This document shows, piece by piece, positions 31,649 to 41,489 of a stretch of DNA of 64,000 nucleotides. The notes under the pieces were generated by a model that was not told the origin of the DNA, did not search any database, and saw only the letters and a list, made by a program, of their open reading frames with translations. A program made the position numbers and the translations under genes. Position 1 is the stretch's first letter. Each line of letters starts with the position of its first letter. Source of the stretch: Plasmodiophora brassicae (Eukaryota; Endomyxa: Phytomyxea; Phytomyxea; Plasmodiophorida); the NCBI GenBank assembly GCA_036867785.1, contig CP145417.1, forward strand, positions 124,001 through 188,000, read 5' to 3'.

Positions 31649-33973
31649 TCATCGCCGGGCAATGAAGCCATTGTCCGCAGCATTCTGCTGGAACTCATTG
31701 TGCAAGTCGACCAGGAATTCGTGGACGCTCGGCGATACGATGCGTTGGGCGGGCTCCGGTGCCGACATGTTGTGCGCTATCATCTCCAGGTGGCAAAGAA
31801 CGTCGTCAAACTTGTGGGGAACGTCAGGGCGCCTCCACACCTCGTCCTGAGCACAGGACAGGAAATACGCCGCTGTACGACCCAGGCTCCACATGTCGGA
31901 GGCCGCCGAATAGACGCCGGCGTCCAGCGCTTCCGGCGCGATGTACCCTTGGGTACCGGCACCGGGTCGCATCTCCACGCCCGTCTGCGGGTCGTCCACA
32001 CGGCACGCCAGATCGAAATCGGTCACCCGCCAACCTTGCACGGCGACGCTGTACATGATGTTGTTCGGGTTAATGTCGCGGTGGACAATGCCGGCGCGAG
32101 ATAACGTGCCGAGTGCGGCCAAGCCGTCGATAAAGAAGCGCACAAGCACCAAGCCGATGTCGTTAACTGACAACTGCCCGAAATCGACGTCTTCGAGGCG
32201 CTCTTCAACAAGAACAACGCCGCCGCCGTTGCTGCGCGGCAAGGCGATGGACCCGAACAGGCGTGCGACGCCGTCGCCCTGCGAGTCCCGCATGAGCGCG
32301 GGCTCTTCGGCGGCGCTGCCCATCTTCTGTTTGACGGCGAGGTCATCGACGAGCGCGACAGACGCAGCTTGGCGAGTACGACTTGGTCCGTCGGAGCGTC
32401 CGCGTTTGCGCGGTGGACGACCAGAAGAACTCGTGCGCGGACTCCCTGATTTTTTCGCCGGCGTCCGCTGCGAATGTGGCCGCTTCGCCGTGGATGGCCG
32501 CGATGACGGTGGGGGGCCAAACGATGTCGGGTACGGAAACACGTCCTCGACGTCGCCATGCGACAGCATCGCGTGGTAGACACTGGCCTGACGACGCACG
32601 GCGTCGCAAAAGGAGGACAATGAGCGGAGCCGGTTCAGGACGTCGGCTTGTTGCGGCGCCGGATCAGGAGGGGGTCTTGTGCGAGCGACTGCAGAGGCGG
32701 CCGATGCGACGCGATGCGCCAACTCCGTGAGGAACGCCTCATTGTCGCGGTCCAACGACTGCGGCGCCTCAATGTCGCTGTAGACACCCTGGAGCTGCAC
32801 TGCTTCATGCGAAGGCGTCCGTACGAACGATCGCCAGGTCGGGTCGCAGCGAGCAACGAACGACACACGGCCCGCATCGTGGTCGTTATCAAAAATCGGA
32901 ATCATGACAACTGGCTGGAATTGGAACGCGCCGACAAGCAACCCGAACTGGCGCAAGCTGCTCCGTTCGCCGACAGGACGACGTCGAACAGAACCGATGC
33001 GTGCAAGCAGCGTCACCGCCATCATGACGAGCAATTTGCGGAAATCCTTATGATCTTCTTCGTTCCCGACGGCGTGCGCCGATACCTCGACCAGAAGCAG
33101 AGGCAGCTGCCGTGCTCTGGCGACACGATCCTCATCGTTGTTATCCGGAGCCAGCATGCACGCGTAGTCAGCGAACTGCGGGGAGTACCCTTCAATCACG
33201 CCGGCCATAGACAGCTCCAACACCGACGTCAACAGCGGTTTGGTCAGCGGACGCAGCAATGCGTTAAGGAGCCGGTCCCATAAGCGGCAGTGGAACTGCA
33301 GCTCTTGGCGCTCGCCGCTCAGTGTTGATTGCTGAAACTCGACGACGACACCGATGGCGACCTCCCGACAGTACCGGACGTACTGATTCTTGATGATATC
33401 ACCACCGTTGTTGACGTCGAGCGACCGCTTGACCATGCGCGATGGGAACCAGTCTTCGTCTGGCAGCAACGCCATCATTGTGTCGCCGTCTCCTGAGACC
33501 TCGTTCTGCCAGGCGATGCTCCCATACGCGTCACGGTTGAAGTTGGGAACCAGCTGCTGCAGCGCATAGTCTGAGACGACGCCAAATTGCGACAGGGAAT
33601 ATGCCCGAGACAGGGACGCCAATGGGAACTTATTGCGCTGCATGGACGGCCTCAACTTGTTATACTCGTGGGCGGCGGTGTCGGACGCAGCGGCTGCCAG
33701 ATCACCACGACGGTACTGCGGTGGCAAGGCAGGTATATCGGCAGCGGCCCGCAGTCGGTCGTTGTACATCTGAATTAGCATGTTGGCGTGCTGTTCGGAC
33801 CGCCGATCAGCGGGCAAAACCGCCATCGCTTGAAGATACAGCCAAGTTTGGTCCATGTCGACGCGTGGGCTTTCACGACCGAAGGCGACGACCCGCATTA
33901 GTTCATCGATACACTCGTTGAGCCATGATGACGAGGAGGGCGACAGCGGTGCCGACGACGACGATGACGCCAT
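31649..33973 (-). CDS. FunK1-like protein kinase K, copy 3 (intact)
   Basis: An intronless 774-codon frame from ATG at 33973 with the same architecture as copy 2: unrecognised N-terminal region, basic linker, and a kinase domain with LAVKQK, HRDINPNN, DFD and APE. Outside residues 22-52 it differs from copy 2 at only about six positions (for example A for V in SIAWQNEV and E for D in ERLEDV). Within 22-52 it differs at Ser35, Pro36 and Gln48. The near-identity to copy 2 points to recent duplication or conversion. Confidence 0.85.
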   Translation of the reverse strand: MASSSSSAPLSPSSSSWLNECIDELMRVVAFGRESPRVDMDQTWLYLQAMAVLPADRRSEQHANMLIQMYNDRLRAAADIPALPPQYRRGDLAAAASDTAAHEYNKLRPSMQRNKFPLASLSRAYSLSQFGVVSDYALQQLVPNFNRDAYGSIAWQNEVSGDGDTMMALLPDEDWFPSRMVKRSLDVNNGGDIIKNQYVRYCREVAIGVVVEFQQSTLSGERQELQFHCRLWDRLLNALLRPLTKPLLTSVLELSMAGVIEGYSPQFADYACMLAPDNNDEDRVARARQLPLLLVEVSAHAVGNEEDHKDFRKLLVMMAVTLLARIGSVRRRPVGERSSLRQFGLLVGAFQFQPVVMIPIFDNDHDAGRVSFVARCDPTWRSFVRTPSHEAVQLQGVYSDIEAPQSLDRDNEAFLTELAHRVASAASAVARTRPPPDPAPQQADVLNRLRSLSSFCDAVRRQASVYHAMLSHGDVEDVFPYPTSFGPPPSSRPSTAKRPHSQRTPAKKSGSPRTSSSGRPPRKRGRSDGPSRTRQAASVALVDDLAVKQKMGSAAEEPALMRDSQGDGVARLFGSIALPRSNGGGVVLVEERLEDVDFGQLSVNDIGLVLVRFFIDGLAALGTLSRAGIVHRDINPNNIMYSVAVQGWRVTDFDLACRVDDPQTGVEMRPGAGTQGYIAPEALDAGVYSAASDMWSLGRTAAYFLSCAQDEVWRRPDVPHKFDDVLCHLEMIAHNMSAPEPAQRIVSPSVHEFLVDLHNEFQQNAADNGFIARR

Positions 33974-35664
33974 TGATGATGATGATGCGTTGCGGAATGC
34001 GCAATGGCCAAGTCCGTGGAGCGAGCAGCCTCTCCGAGAACACGCGCGTTGTACGTGGCTCGCAAACTGACGGGACTATGGACGACGTGGAGTCGGGTCT
34101 GGTCCCGGAATATTCACGCAACCCTGGATGACTTACATGGCGCTCGGACGCTCCAGGAACGGCCTCATTCGCTCATCGTGCGTGCGCAGCACCGAGGTCG
34201 ACGCGCACGCGCAGATGTCCCGTCGGGCTAGCTCCAACAACATGTCGCTGCGATACGCCGACAATACCAGGATCGGCTCATTTCATGGCCGCCCGACATG
34301 CTGTTGTCTTCTACATCACACGGCAGGTCGTCCCTGACGACGCGCCTGCCTGCACCTGGGTCGACTTCGCCGCCGACCAGTGACATTCCCCAACAGACCC
34401 AATACGATCTCAACACGTCCTTCTGGACGCTTGACTTCGCGCGCGTCATCGAACTCATTAGCCGCATGTAACACGTCGCGTCAAGCACGTCTGGGAGGAT
34501 GCCCTGCACCTCGCCGCCGGGTACGAATCGTCGCCTCAGGCACTGACCCAGGCCGTCTAACTCGTACTGCTGGACAGGGTACGCCTGCTGTCGCCTGCCA
34601 TCTCCCGTCCAGCATCAGCCGCAGCGGGGCAGCGGCGTCCTGCCTTGCCTGGCCGGGTCCAGCACCGCGCTGGCCTGATCCTCAGCGGAGGTGGCGACCT
34701 GGCCACCCGCCGGTCGCTGCGATCGGTCTGGCGCGCCCTGACCTGCACCATGCATCGATGTGTGTGCCGAACCACCAAGAGCGCCACAGAGGTCGCCGTC
34801 CGTCCGCCTGGCGAGCGTCGCTTGCCTGTCCTGCAGATCGTCCCGCAGACCAGCGGTGCCCAGCGCCTGTTGCCGCCGGTCGACATGCGAACGCGTGCCT
34901 GCCGTCGAAGACCCGCCGCCATCCCGGCCGTCACATCTTCACCTGTTGAACCGTTCAATACAAGCAGACGAAGTCTACACGTTCGTGTCCCGCGCCTGCA
35001 TGTCGTCCTGGCGTCAGCCGGCACCGAGCGGCAGCGTTCGAAGAAAACGGTGCAGGGGGGACGGGGCCCGTTGCCGGGCATGGGCTCCGTCGTCTCCCGC
35101 CACCTGCCGGTCGATCACGGCAAACTATGGCCGATCAGACCACTCCAGCGACGTAAGCAGGTCGTGCATGGCCGCGGGTAAGCAGGTCGGGCATGGCCGC
35201 GGGCAGGTACAACAGTACCTGTCACCCGATTTCCAGGCGGAGTGAACTTGCCAAGAAAGTCAAGCTATCCTCGCATTTCAGTCTTCATGGCGGATGTACA
35301 CAGCTACACGCGCCTTTGTTGTCTTGTCCGCCGATGAAATGACTGTGTATGTTTGGTCTACACTGTCCAAGTATAATTAAAATAATTACTGTAATTACAA
35401 CATGAATTAACGTAATTACGTAATTAAGATCGGCCCAGGCCGTAATTAAACCGCCCTGCCGACATCCCCTGAGTCTGACAGTAGGACGCAAAGCGCCAGT
35501 GTCCCGCCCTGGCCGATTTGGATGGCGAACGAACCCCGTTACCGTTCCACGCAACGACGGTGGTGCCGCACGTGACATGCGTGCGCCAGCGGTTCGATCA
35601 GGAGCCGAAGGTGGATCTTTCAAAATACGTAGCGCACTGGTGTTGGTTGGCTGATCGGATCGGT
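33974..35664 (+). other. K upstream region, copy 3, with long extension
   Basis: It is homologous over its whole length to 48667-50354. The first 900 bp match the upstream regions of copies 1 and 2, with the unresolved coding-like segments described there. A further stretch to 35664 contains an AT-rich patch (35370-35452) unlike the surrounding GC-rich DNA. A plus-strand open stretch near 34960-35240 (RACMSSWRQPAPSG) is shared by both copies, but I recognise no gene. Confidence 0.35.
35370..35452. repeat. AT-rich patch with repeated TAATTA
   Basis: About 80 bp containing seven or so TAATTA/TTAATTA-like words in otherwise GC-rich sequence. The copy at 50061-50142 is the same. No function can be assigned; a promoter or transposon end are both possible. 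Confidence 0.7.
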
Positions 35665-35952
35665 TTACTCGTTGAACACAGGGATCGCTGGATTGGCGTC
35701 GCGGAAGACCCCGCCGTTGTGTGGCCACCCACTCACGCAGTCCTTTCGACAGCGCGCGCTGAAAACGTTCCAGTGCCCGTGCCCTAGCCACGACATTGAC
35801 GTCGACCTTGAGCTGATAATATATATGGCGACGTGCAAAACCGGCATCAAAACGTTCTCTGCCCATCTCGACAGCGTCGTGTCCTCAAATTCGCCCTCGT
35901 TGTCGACGACGTCGTCAGACTCATTGTCCGTTGAAACATCCCAGGCGGAGAC

Positions 35953-36039
35953 TGTCACGATCAGGCAAGCTGATGCAACGAACGCTTTGACGGACTGGCG
36001 AAGTCCGTCGCGGGGTTCGGGATTTATTCAGTTATCACA
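35953..36039 (-). repeat. 3' LTR of the 35953-41489 element
   Basis: An 87-bp terminal repeat, apparently identical to 41403-41489. It contains an internal perfect 8-bp stem (GACGGACT / AGTCCGTC, 5-nt loop). Confidence 0.95.
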
Positions 36040-36052
36040 GAATAGTCCTCTT

Positions 36053-39000
36053 CTAGCGATTGGGTCTCCGCCGGTTTCGGGAGCGAGGGCCAGGTTTATC
36101 GGGATATCGAGCATGAAATTCAGCAATCGCTTGGTCCAGGCCTCCTGTCCCATGGAGATTGCCCGCGGGTTCCCAGGTGCGATCGGACGGGGAGTATCCT
36201 TCCCAATCTATGAGATATTGCAACCGCCCCGACCGGTATCGGGAATCCAAGATCGACTTAACGATGAACAGGGGCTGGTCGTCATCTTCCAATACAATGG
36301 GCGGCGGCGGTGGCTGTTGGCGATGTGGAAGGACATTAGGCGTATACGGTTCCAGCTGTGACACATGGAAGACGTTATGTAGGCGCGAGGTAGGAGGCAG
36401 CTTCACTTCGTATGCGACGGGGTTAACTGTGCGAACCACTTGGAAGGGTCCCAGCAGACGGTCATCCAGTTTCCCGCACGGGCGGCCAGTCGATAAGGTT
36501 CCACGCCTGAGCATGACGAGATCGCCCACCTGCAGTGGTGGTGGTTCGCGGCGACGGCGATCCGCAGAGCGCTTCATAGCGTCGACCGCCCGTTGCAGTT
36601 GGCCCTTCAAGTAGCGGCGAACCTTCTCAAGGAATTCGGCACGCTCATCGGCGGCTGGGTTACAGACTTGGCCATTCCTGGGTCGAGGCTCCGTCACCCT
36701 TGGATGAAACCCGTAGTTGGCGAAAAACGGCGACATGCCGGTGGCCGAATGGTCGGCGTTGTTGTACGCGAACTCGGCCATAGGCAGAAGTTGCAGCCAG
36801 TCGTCCTGCATGTAGCTAACATAGCAGCGTAAGTATTGTTCGAGGATCTGGTTCACGCGTTCCGTCTGGCCGTCGGATTCCGGGTGCCGGGATGAAGACA
36901 AGTTCCGTTGGATACCAAGACGGTCCAGTAAGTGCTTCCAGAAGGCCGACACGAACTGGGGCCCCCGGTCGGAGACGATGTCGTCCGGTAGGCCATGCAG
37001 GCGGAATATCTGCTGCAAAAACAGGTCGGACAGCTCGACCGCTGTGAGGGTCTCCTTGCACGGAATGAAGTGGGCCATTTTCGAAAACCGGTCGACGACG
37101 ACGAGGACCGAATCGTAGCCGTCGGAAACTGGAAGCTTGACAATTAGATCCATTGAGATCGATGACCACAGAGAACTCGGCAAGGGAAGAGGCAGCAGGA
37201 GCCCGGACGGTTTGTGGCGCGGAGACTTGCTTCTCTGACAAATGTCGCAGGATGAGACGTACAGTTTGACGAAGGCCCTCATGCCAGGCCACCAAAATTC
37301 ACGCTGGACAAGCCCAAGCGTTTTGCGGATACCAAAGTGACCAGAGGCCCTATTATCGTGGAGTTGCCGGAGGATCTCGATCTTGCATTCGTCTCCGGAG
37401 ACGACCAAGGAGCGTCCTTTGTACAGGAGGCCGTCTCTCAGGCAATACTTCCTACCTTGAGGTCGGTCGAGCAGACCGGCAATCTTGGCGACGAACGGAT
37501 CACTCGCTTGGTGTCGTCGGATACGGTCTAGGAGAGGCTCGGACGGAGCCGCCTCCGCGTGGACGGTGAACGCGTCCACCACGGGGGACGGAACTAGGCG
37601 ATGAAGCGGGAGCAGTTGGAGAGATTGTTGCAGGATGCCTTCTTCAGACGCCGTCGGGACGTACTCCGGGCGGCGCGTCAAGGCGTCAGGTTTACCGTGC
37701 AAGCGGCCCGGTCGGTGCTGAATCATGAAGTCGAAGCCGCTAAGCAGTTGGGACCATCGGATTTGGCGCGGATTAAGCTTGTGGGTCGTCATGAAGTACT
37801 TGAGGTTGCGGTGGTCGCTGTGCACAAGTGTCTGATGTTCATCCGAATCCAGGAACTGGCGCCATTTCTCGAAGGACGCAACAACGGCCAGGAGCTCTTT
37901 GTCGTAGACCGCATATCGGATCTCAGCGGGGTCCAGTTTCCTCGAAAAGAACGCCAGAGGGTGTAAGTCCCCGTCACGGCCCCGTTGTGAGAGGACCATG
38001 GCAATGGCGAAGTCGGAGGCATCCGTTTCAATCTCGCACGGCACGCTAGGATCGAAGTGGGCGAGGACCGGAGCGCGTGTGAACGCGCTCTTCAGAGTTG
38101 CGAAGGCGGTCGAAGCAGTCTCGTTCCAGATAAATTCGGTTTCCCCACGAGTAAGGTTCGTCAAGGGAAGTGCGATCTCCGCGAAATGCGGGATGAACTT
38201 TCGGTAGAAGTTGGCGAACCCAAGGAAGACTTGCAGCCCGTGGAGGTCACGCGGCGGGGCCCACGCGAGTATTGTGTCTACTCGGCTGGGATCCAACCGG
38301 AGGCCGTCCTTGGACACTAAGTAGCCGAGGAATTCGACCTCCGGTGCGTCGAACAAGCACTTAGACAGTTTGGCCGTCAGGCGCGCGGAGCGTAGACGTT
38401 CGAGCACCAAACGCACGTGCTGTTCATGTTCCTCAGCATTCTTGGAGAAAATCAAGATGTCGTCAAGGTAAACAACAACGAAACGGTCAATGAAGTCGCT
38501 GAATGTCTCGTTCATGAAGGCTTGAAAGGATGCCGGGGCGTTGGCAAGCCCGAAGGGCATAACCAGGTACTCGAACAATCCGTACGGTGTCCGGAATGCT
38601 GTCTTCCATTCGTCACCTTCGCGAATGCGGATCTGGTTGTACGCACTTCGAAGGTCGATCTTGGAGAAGACCGTTGCTTGACCGAGTGTCGAAAGCAGCT
38701 GGTCGATGAGCGGAAGTGGGTAACGGTTCTTCACGGTGACCGAGTTCAGGCCTCGGTAATCAACGCAAAGCCGTAACGAACCATCCTTCTTCTTCGCGAA
38801 AAGGATCGGCGCGCCGGCAGATGAACGCGACGGCCGTATGAAGTTCGACTGGAGGTTATCTTCCAAATACTTCTTGAGGGCTACCTGTTCGCGGGGAGAC
38901 AAGCCGTAGAGGCGACAGAATGGAGGCTCCGTCCCCGGTTTCAGGTCGATCGAGCAGTCAGAGGCGCGGTGCGGCGGTAAGGATGTGGCGGTGGCCTCGT

Positions 39001-40414
39001 CGAACACGTCGGCAAAATCCTGGTATTTTTCAGGTATCTTCGTCTGCTCTGACTCGGTGTCCTCGGTCCACGTATAATGGATGAGGTAGCACTGAGCGTC
39101 GTCCATGAGTGCGTCCAGGAACGGTTCGGCGTCGACTAGATGGATGGGAACGTTGGCCGCCAGAGGTTCTTCAGTGCTTGGTGCCGGCAAGGGAACGTGG
39201 TCGATCCGCGTCCCGTCGCCTTGATTAGAATCCGTGGGCCGTACGTCGCACGACGACTGTGGAGCATCTCCGGCTAGAACGTCAGGGCCGGCGTTCGGCG
39301 GGGCGATCGGACAGGCGTCGTCAGATGACGTGTTTAGATAAGCACGAAGGTCGACGCGTGCGGGTTCGCGGCACATAGTGACGAAGGCAAGCGCCCAAGC
39401 GGCCGCCACGATGGATGAGCACATGAACAGGCTGACCACCTGGCGTGCCCTGGAACCGTCGTCCAAACGACAATCTGGTAGACGTCGACCGGCTCCCCGC
39501 CTGTGTCGCTGCTCCCGCGCCGGCGACGTTAGCCAGCCTGTCTGGTCGGGGAACGATTCGAGCTCGAGGCAGTTCGCAGGGGTGTTACCGGTGTCAGCCG
39601 TTTCCAGGTCGCCAGCGGCTTTGTCCTGAGTCTCAATTGCGGCTGTCGCCAAGGACTCTGCCACCCGGCGTTCATCGTTGGCCGCAGGCGGCAATGGTGT
39701 CACGATCAGGTCTTGTGCGGAAGTTGGATCTGGATGTTGTTTTGTGTTAACAGGCGCCTGGGCGATGAGCGGAGCTGCACTAGAGGCGTCCAGGGCCGGA
39801 TAACGGCAGTCGTCGTGTGGCGCAGCCACGCTTGCCTCGGTTGTCTCAGCTTCTGCATGGCCAGGATCCGCCACAGTTGTCGGCGTTGACGTTGACGGCG
39901 AGGGGGGGCACTGGCGCGGCGAGACGAGCCGCCGGCGCCAATCCACATCTGGATTAGTCTGGGCTAGCCAGGGCAGACCCAGGATGACGGGATAGGTCGG
40001 CGAATTGATCAGATTCAGGACGATCTCACACGAGAACTGGGCGTCCACCGTCGTTCTCAACGGCTGAGTCTCCTGTGATATAGGTGCGAGCTGGCGGCCG
40101 TCGACAACGCGGACAGGTATCGGACGATGCGTCGGGCGGGTAGGCAGAACGTGGAGCCGCGCGAAGGACCAGTCGATAAAGTTGCTAGTCGCGCCACAGT
40201 CGATCAAGGCCGTTGTCGAGATACTTTCGGACCCGGTGTATATGGTCATCGGAAGTACGAGATGCGGGACAGAGCGGGCGTGGAGAAACATGAGATCGCT
40301 TATTTGAACAGGGTCGGGTTCGGATGACAATGCAGAGTTTACTGGGTGGCCGGCGAACCCGTTGGCGGTCACCCTTGGACATTTCCCGGTGCAACCGGCG
40401 GCCGTTTCGGGCAA
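36053..40414 (-). CDS. Pol polyprotein of the 35953 chromovirus
   Basis: An open frame of 1453 codons. Parts in order are protease ([12 protein letters not shown]), reverse transcriptase with YLDD, RNase H (TDASDFAIA), integrase with HHCC finger and a DDE core ([12 protein letters not shown]), and a C-terminal chromodomain ([13 protein letters not shown]). It overlaps the end of gag by about 46 nt in the -1 frame; expression by -1 frameshifting is known in such Ty3/gypsy elements. Confidence 0.95.
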   Translation of the reverse strand: MPETAAGCTGKCPRVTANGFAGHPVNSALSSEPDPVQISDLMFLHARSVPHLVLPMTIYTGSESISTTALIDCGATSNFIDWSFARLHVLPTRPTHRPIPVRVVDGRQLAPISQETQPLRTTVDAQFSCEIVLNLINSPTYPVILGLPWLAQTNPDVDWRRRLVSPRQCPPSPSTSTPTTVADPGHAEAETTEASVAAPHDDCRYPALDASSAAPLIAQAPVNTKQHPDPTSAQDLIVTPLPPAANDERRVAESLATAAIETQDKAAGDLETADTGNTPANCLELESFPDQTGWLTSPAREQRHRRGAGRRLPDCRLDDGSRARQVVSLFMCSSIVAAAWALAFVTMCREPARVDLRAYLNTSSDDACPIAPPNAGPDVLAGDAPQSSCDVRPTDSNQGDGTRIDHVPLPAPSTEEPLAANVPIHLVDAEPFLDALMDDAQCYLIHYTWTEDTESEQTKIPEKYQDFADVFDEATATSLPPHRASDCSIDLKPGTEPPFCRLYGLSPREQVALKKYLEDNLQSNFIRPSRSSAGAPILFAKKKDGSLRLCVDYRGLNSVTVKNRYPLPLIDQLLSTLGQATVFSKIDLRSAYNQIRIREGDEWKTAFRTPYGLFEYLVMPFGLANAPASFQAFMNETFSDFIDRFVVVYLDDILIFSKNAEEHEQHVRLVLERLRSARLTAKLSKCLFDAPEVEFLGYLVSKDGLRLDPSRVDTILAWAPPRDLHGLQVFLGFANFYRKFIPHFAEIALPLTNLTRGETEFIWNETASTAFATLKSAFTRAPVLAHFDPSVPCEIETDASDFAIAMVLSQRGRDGDLHPLAFFSRKLDPAEIRYAVYDKELLAVVASFEKWRQFLDSDEHQTLVHSDHRNLKYFMTTHKLNPRQIRWSQLLSGFDFMIQHRPGRLHGKPDALTRRPEYVPTASEEGILQQSLQLLPLHRLVPSPVVDAFTVHAEAAPSEPLLDRIRRHQASDPFVAKIAGLLDRPQGRKYCLRDGLLYKGRSLVVSGDECKIEILRQLHDNRASGHFGIRKTLGLVQREFWWPGMRAFVKLYVSSCDICQRSKSPRHKPSGLLLPLPLPSSLWSSISMDLIVKLPVSDGYDSVLVVVDRFSKMAHFIPCKETLTAVELSDLFLQQIFRLHGLPDDIVSDRGPQFVSAFWKHLLDRLGIQRNLSSSRHPESDGQTERVNQILEQYLRCYVSYMQDDWLQLLPMAEFAYNNADHSATGMSPFFANYGFHPRVTEPRPRNGQVCNPAADERAEFLEKVRRYLKGQLQRAVDAMKRSADRRRREPPPLQVGDLVMLRRGTLSTGRPCGKLDDRLLGPFQVVRTVNPVAYEVKLPPTSRLHNVFHVSQLEPYTPNVLPHRQQPPPPPIVLEDDDQPLFIVKSILDSRYRSGRLQYLIDWEGYSPSDRTWEPAGNLHGTGGLDQAIAEFHARYPDKPGPRSRNRRRPNR

Positions 40415-41226
40415 TCCGCGATCCGGTGGCCATCTTCTTTGCAGTAGAAGCAGAGGCCGTCCTTGCGGGCACGCTCACGGGCATCGGCGGCGACAACCTT
40501 CGGAACGGGGTAGCGCGGGCAGAGGTGTTTCGCCTTTTTGACCATCTCGTCGAAGTCGGTGATCATGTCCTCGAACAGTTTTTCCGACAAGGCAGTATGC
40601 AGCGACTTCCGGAACTTCGACGCGCGCCGGGCCGAACTCATCTTGAAGGTTGCATCCGCGCGCTGAAGCGCTTGATACAAATTGTTGAACATCAACACAT
40701 GCTCTTCGACAGGTTCGGTCTGGGTGAGGTTGTCGAAGCACTCCTCCAGCTGTTCGAACGTCGGCACCGGAAACCATTTTGACATCGCGTAGGACAGGTC
40801 GGCCATCGTGGCGTCGTCCGGCAGCCCGAAATAGACTTCCAACGCCGGGCCTTCCAGCGATCTAAGAAGGGCGCTGTGCGCCGCCGGCGGAAGGCGGGTC
40901 GTCGATGACGGGAGCTGCAGCGTCCTTGACAGACACTTCAGAAAGTCGCGGGAGTTCGTGGAACTGTCGCGAATACGCCCGGTAAAGCGGGGCAGGTGGA
41001 TCTGGTGGTCGACGATGTGTCGGGATGTCGGCGACGGCTCGCTCGGCGGCATCTTGTCGGGCAGCGAGCGATTTATCGCTGTCCCAACGGCATCTTCGAC
41101 CCGGTCGGCCACTACGGACTGCATAGCTTTCAGCTGGTGCAGCATGTCGCTGACAGTGAGCGTGAGGTCCCGCACTTGATCTGCCAGTGCGGCGATCTGG
41201 TCCTCGCTCGTTGTCATCGCGAACAC
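40369..41226 (-). CDS. Gag of the 35953 chromovirus
   Basis: An open frame of 285 codons with a capsid-type helical region and a CCHC zinc knuckle near the C-terminus ([14 protein letters not shown]). It begins just after the leader repeats. Confidence 0.92.
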   Translation of the reverse strand: MFAMTTSEDQIAALADQVRDLTLTVSDMLHQLKAMQSVVADRVEDAVGTAINRSLPDKMPPSEPSPTSRHIVDHQIHLPRFTGRIRDSSTNSRDFLKCLSRTLQLPSSTTRLPPAAHSALLRSLEGPALEVYFGLPDDATMADLSYAMSKWFPVPTFEQLEECFDNLTQTEPVEEHVLMFNNLYQALQRADATFKMSSARRASKFRKSLHTALSEKLFEDMITDFDEMVKKAKHLCPRYPVPKVVAADARERARKDGLCFYCKEDGHRIADCPKRPPVAPGNVQG

Positions 41227-41256
41227 ACCGGTAGACGGACAGGAAACGGGACGGCA

Positions 41257-41370
41257 GGAACGGAGCGGGCGGAACGGAGCGGGCGGAACGGAGCGGGCGG
41301 AACGGAGCGGGCGGAACGGAGCGGGCGGAACGGAGCGGGCGGAACGGAGCGGGCGGAACGGGGCGGGCGG
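41257..41370 (-). repeat. 14-bp tandem repeat in the element's 5' leader
   Basis: About eight units of AACGGAGCGGGCGG, the last one variant. The related copy near 8809-8895 has fewer units, so the array changes length between insertions. Confidence 0.93.
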
Positions 41371-41390
41371 GACGGCGGTGACCGTTGGTT

Positions 41391-41401
41391 AGTCCGTCAA
41401 A
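41391..41401 (-). promoter_or_regulatory. Candidate self-priming primer-binding site
   Basis: Read on the element strand, TTTGACGGACT lies one base after the 5' LTR. Its exact complement AGTCCGTCAAA lies within the LTR (41436-41446 on the opposite strand reading). Eleven perfectly paired bases is the pattern of Tf1-type self-priming; no tRNA-type site is seen. Confidence 0.7.
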
Positions 41402-41402
41402 A

Positions 41403-41489
41403 TGTCACGATCAGGCAAGCTGATGCAACGAACGCTTTGACGGACTGGCGAAGTCCGTCGCGGGGTTCGGGATTTATTCAGTTATCACA
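41403..41489 (-). repeat. 5' LTR of the 35953-41489 element
   Basis: An 87-bp LTR, apparently identical to 35953-36039, followed on the outer side by the GAGAC target-site duplication. Confidence 0.95.

Larger units (their letters stand above)
35953..41489 (-). mobile_element. Ty3/gypsy chromovirus with 87-bp LTRs, looks whole
   Basis: Identical 87-bp LTRs (35953-36039 and 41403-41489, TGT...ACA) with a 5-bp target-site duplication GAGAC (35948-35952 and 41490-41494) enclose, on the minus strand, a leader with 14-bp tandem repeats, gag and pol ending in a chromodomain. The primer-binding region next to the 5' LTR is complementary to the LTR itself, which places it with self-priming Tf1/sushi-type elements. 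It interrupts host sequence with minus-strand coding-like stretches on both sides. Identical LTRs mean a very recent insertion. Confidence 0.96.

Noticed and set aside
41257-41370. Regular short repeats as a CRISPR-like array
   Set aside because: The units are contiguous 14-bp tandem repeats without spacers, in a eukaryotic retroelement leader.
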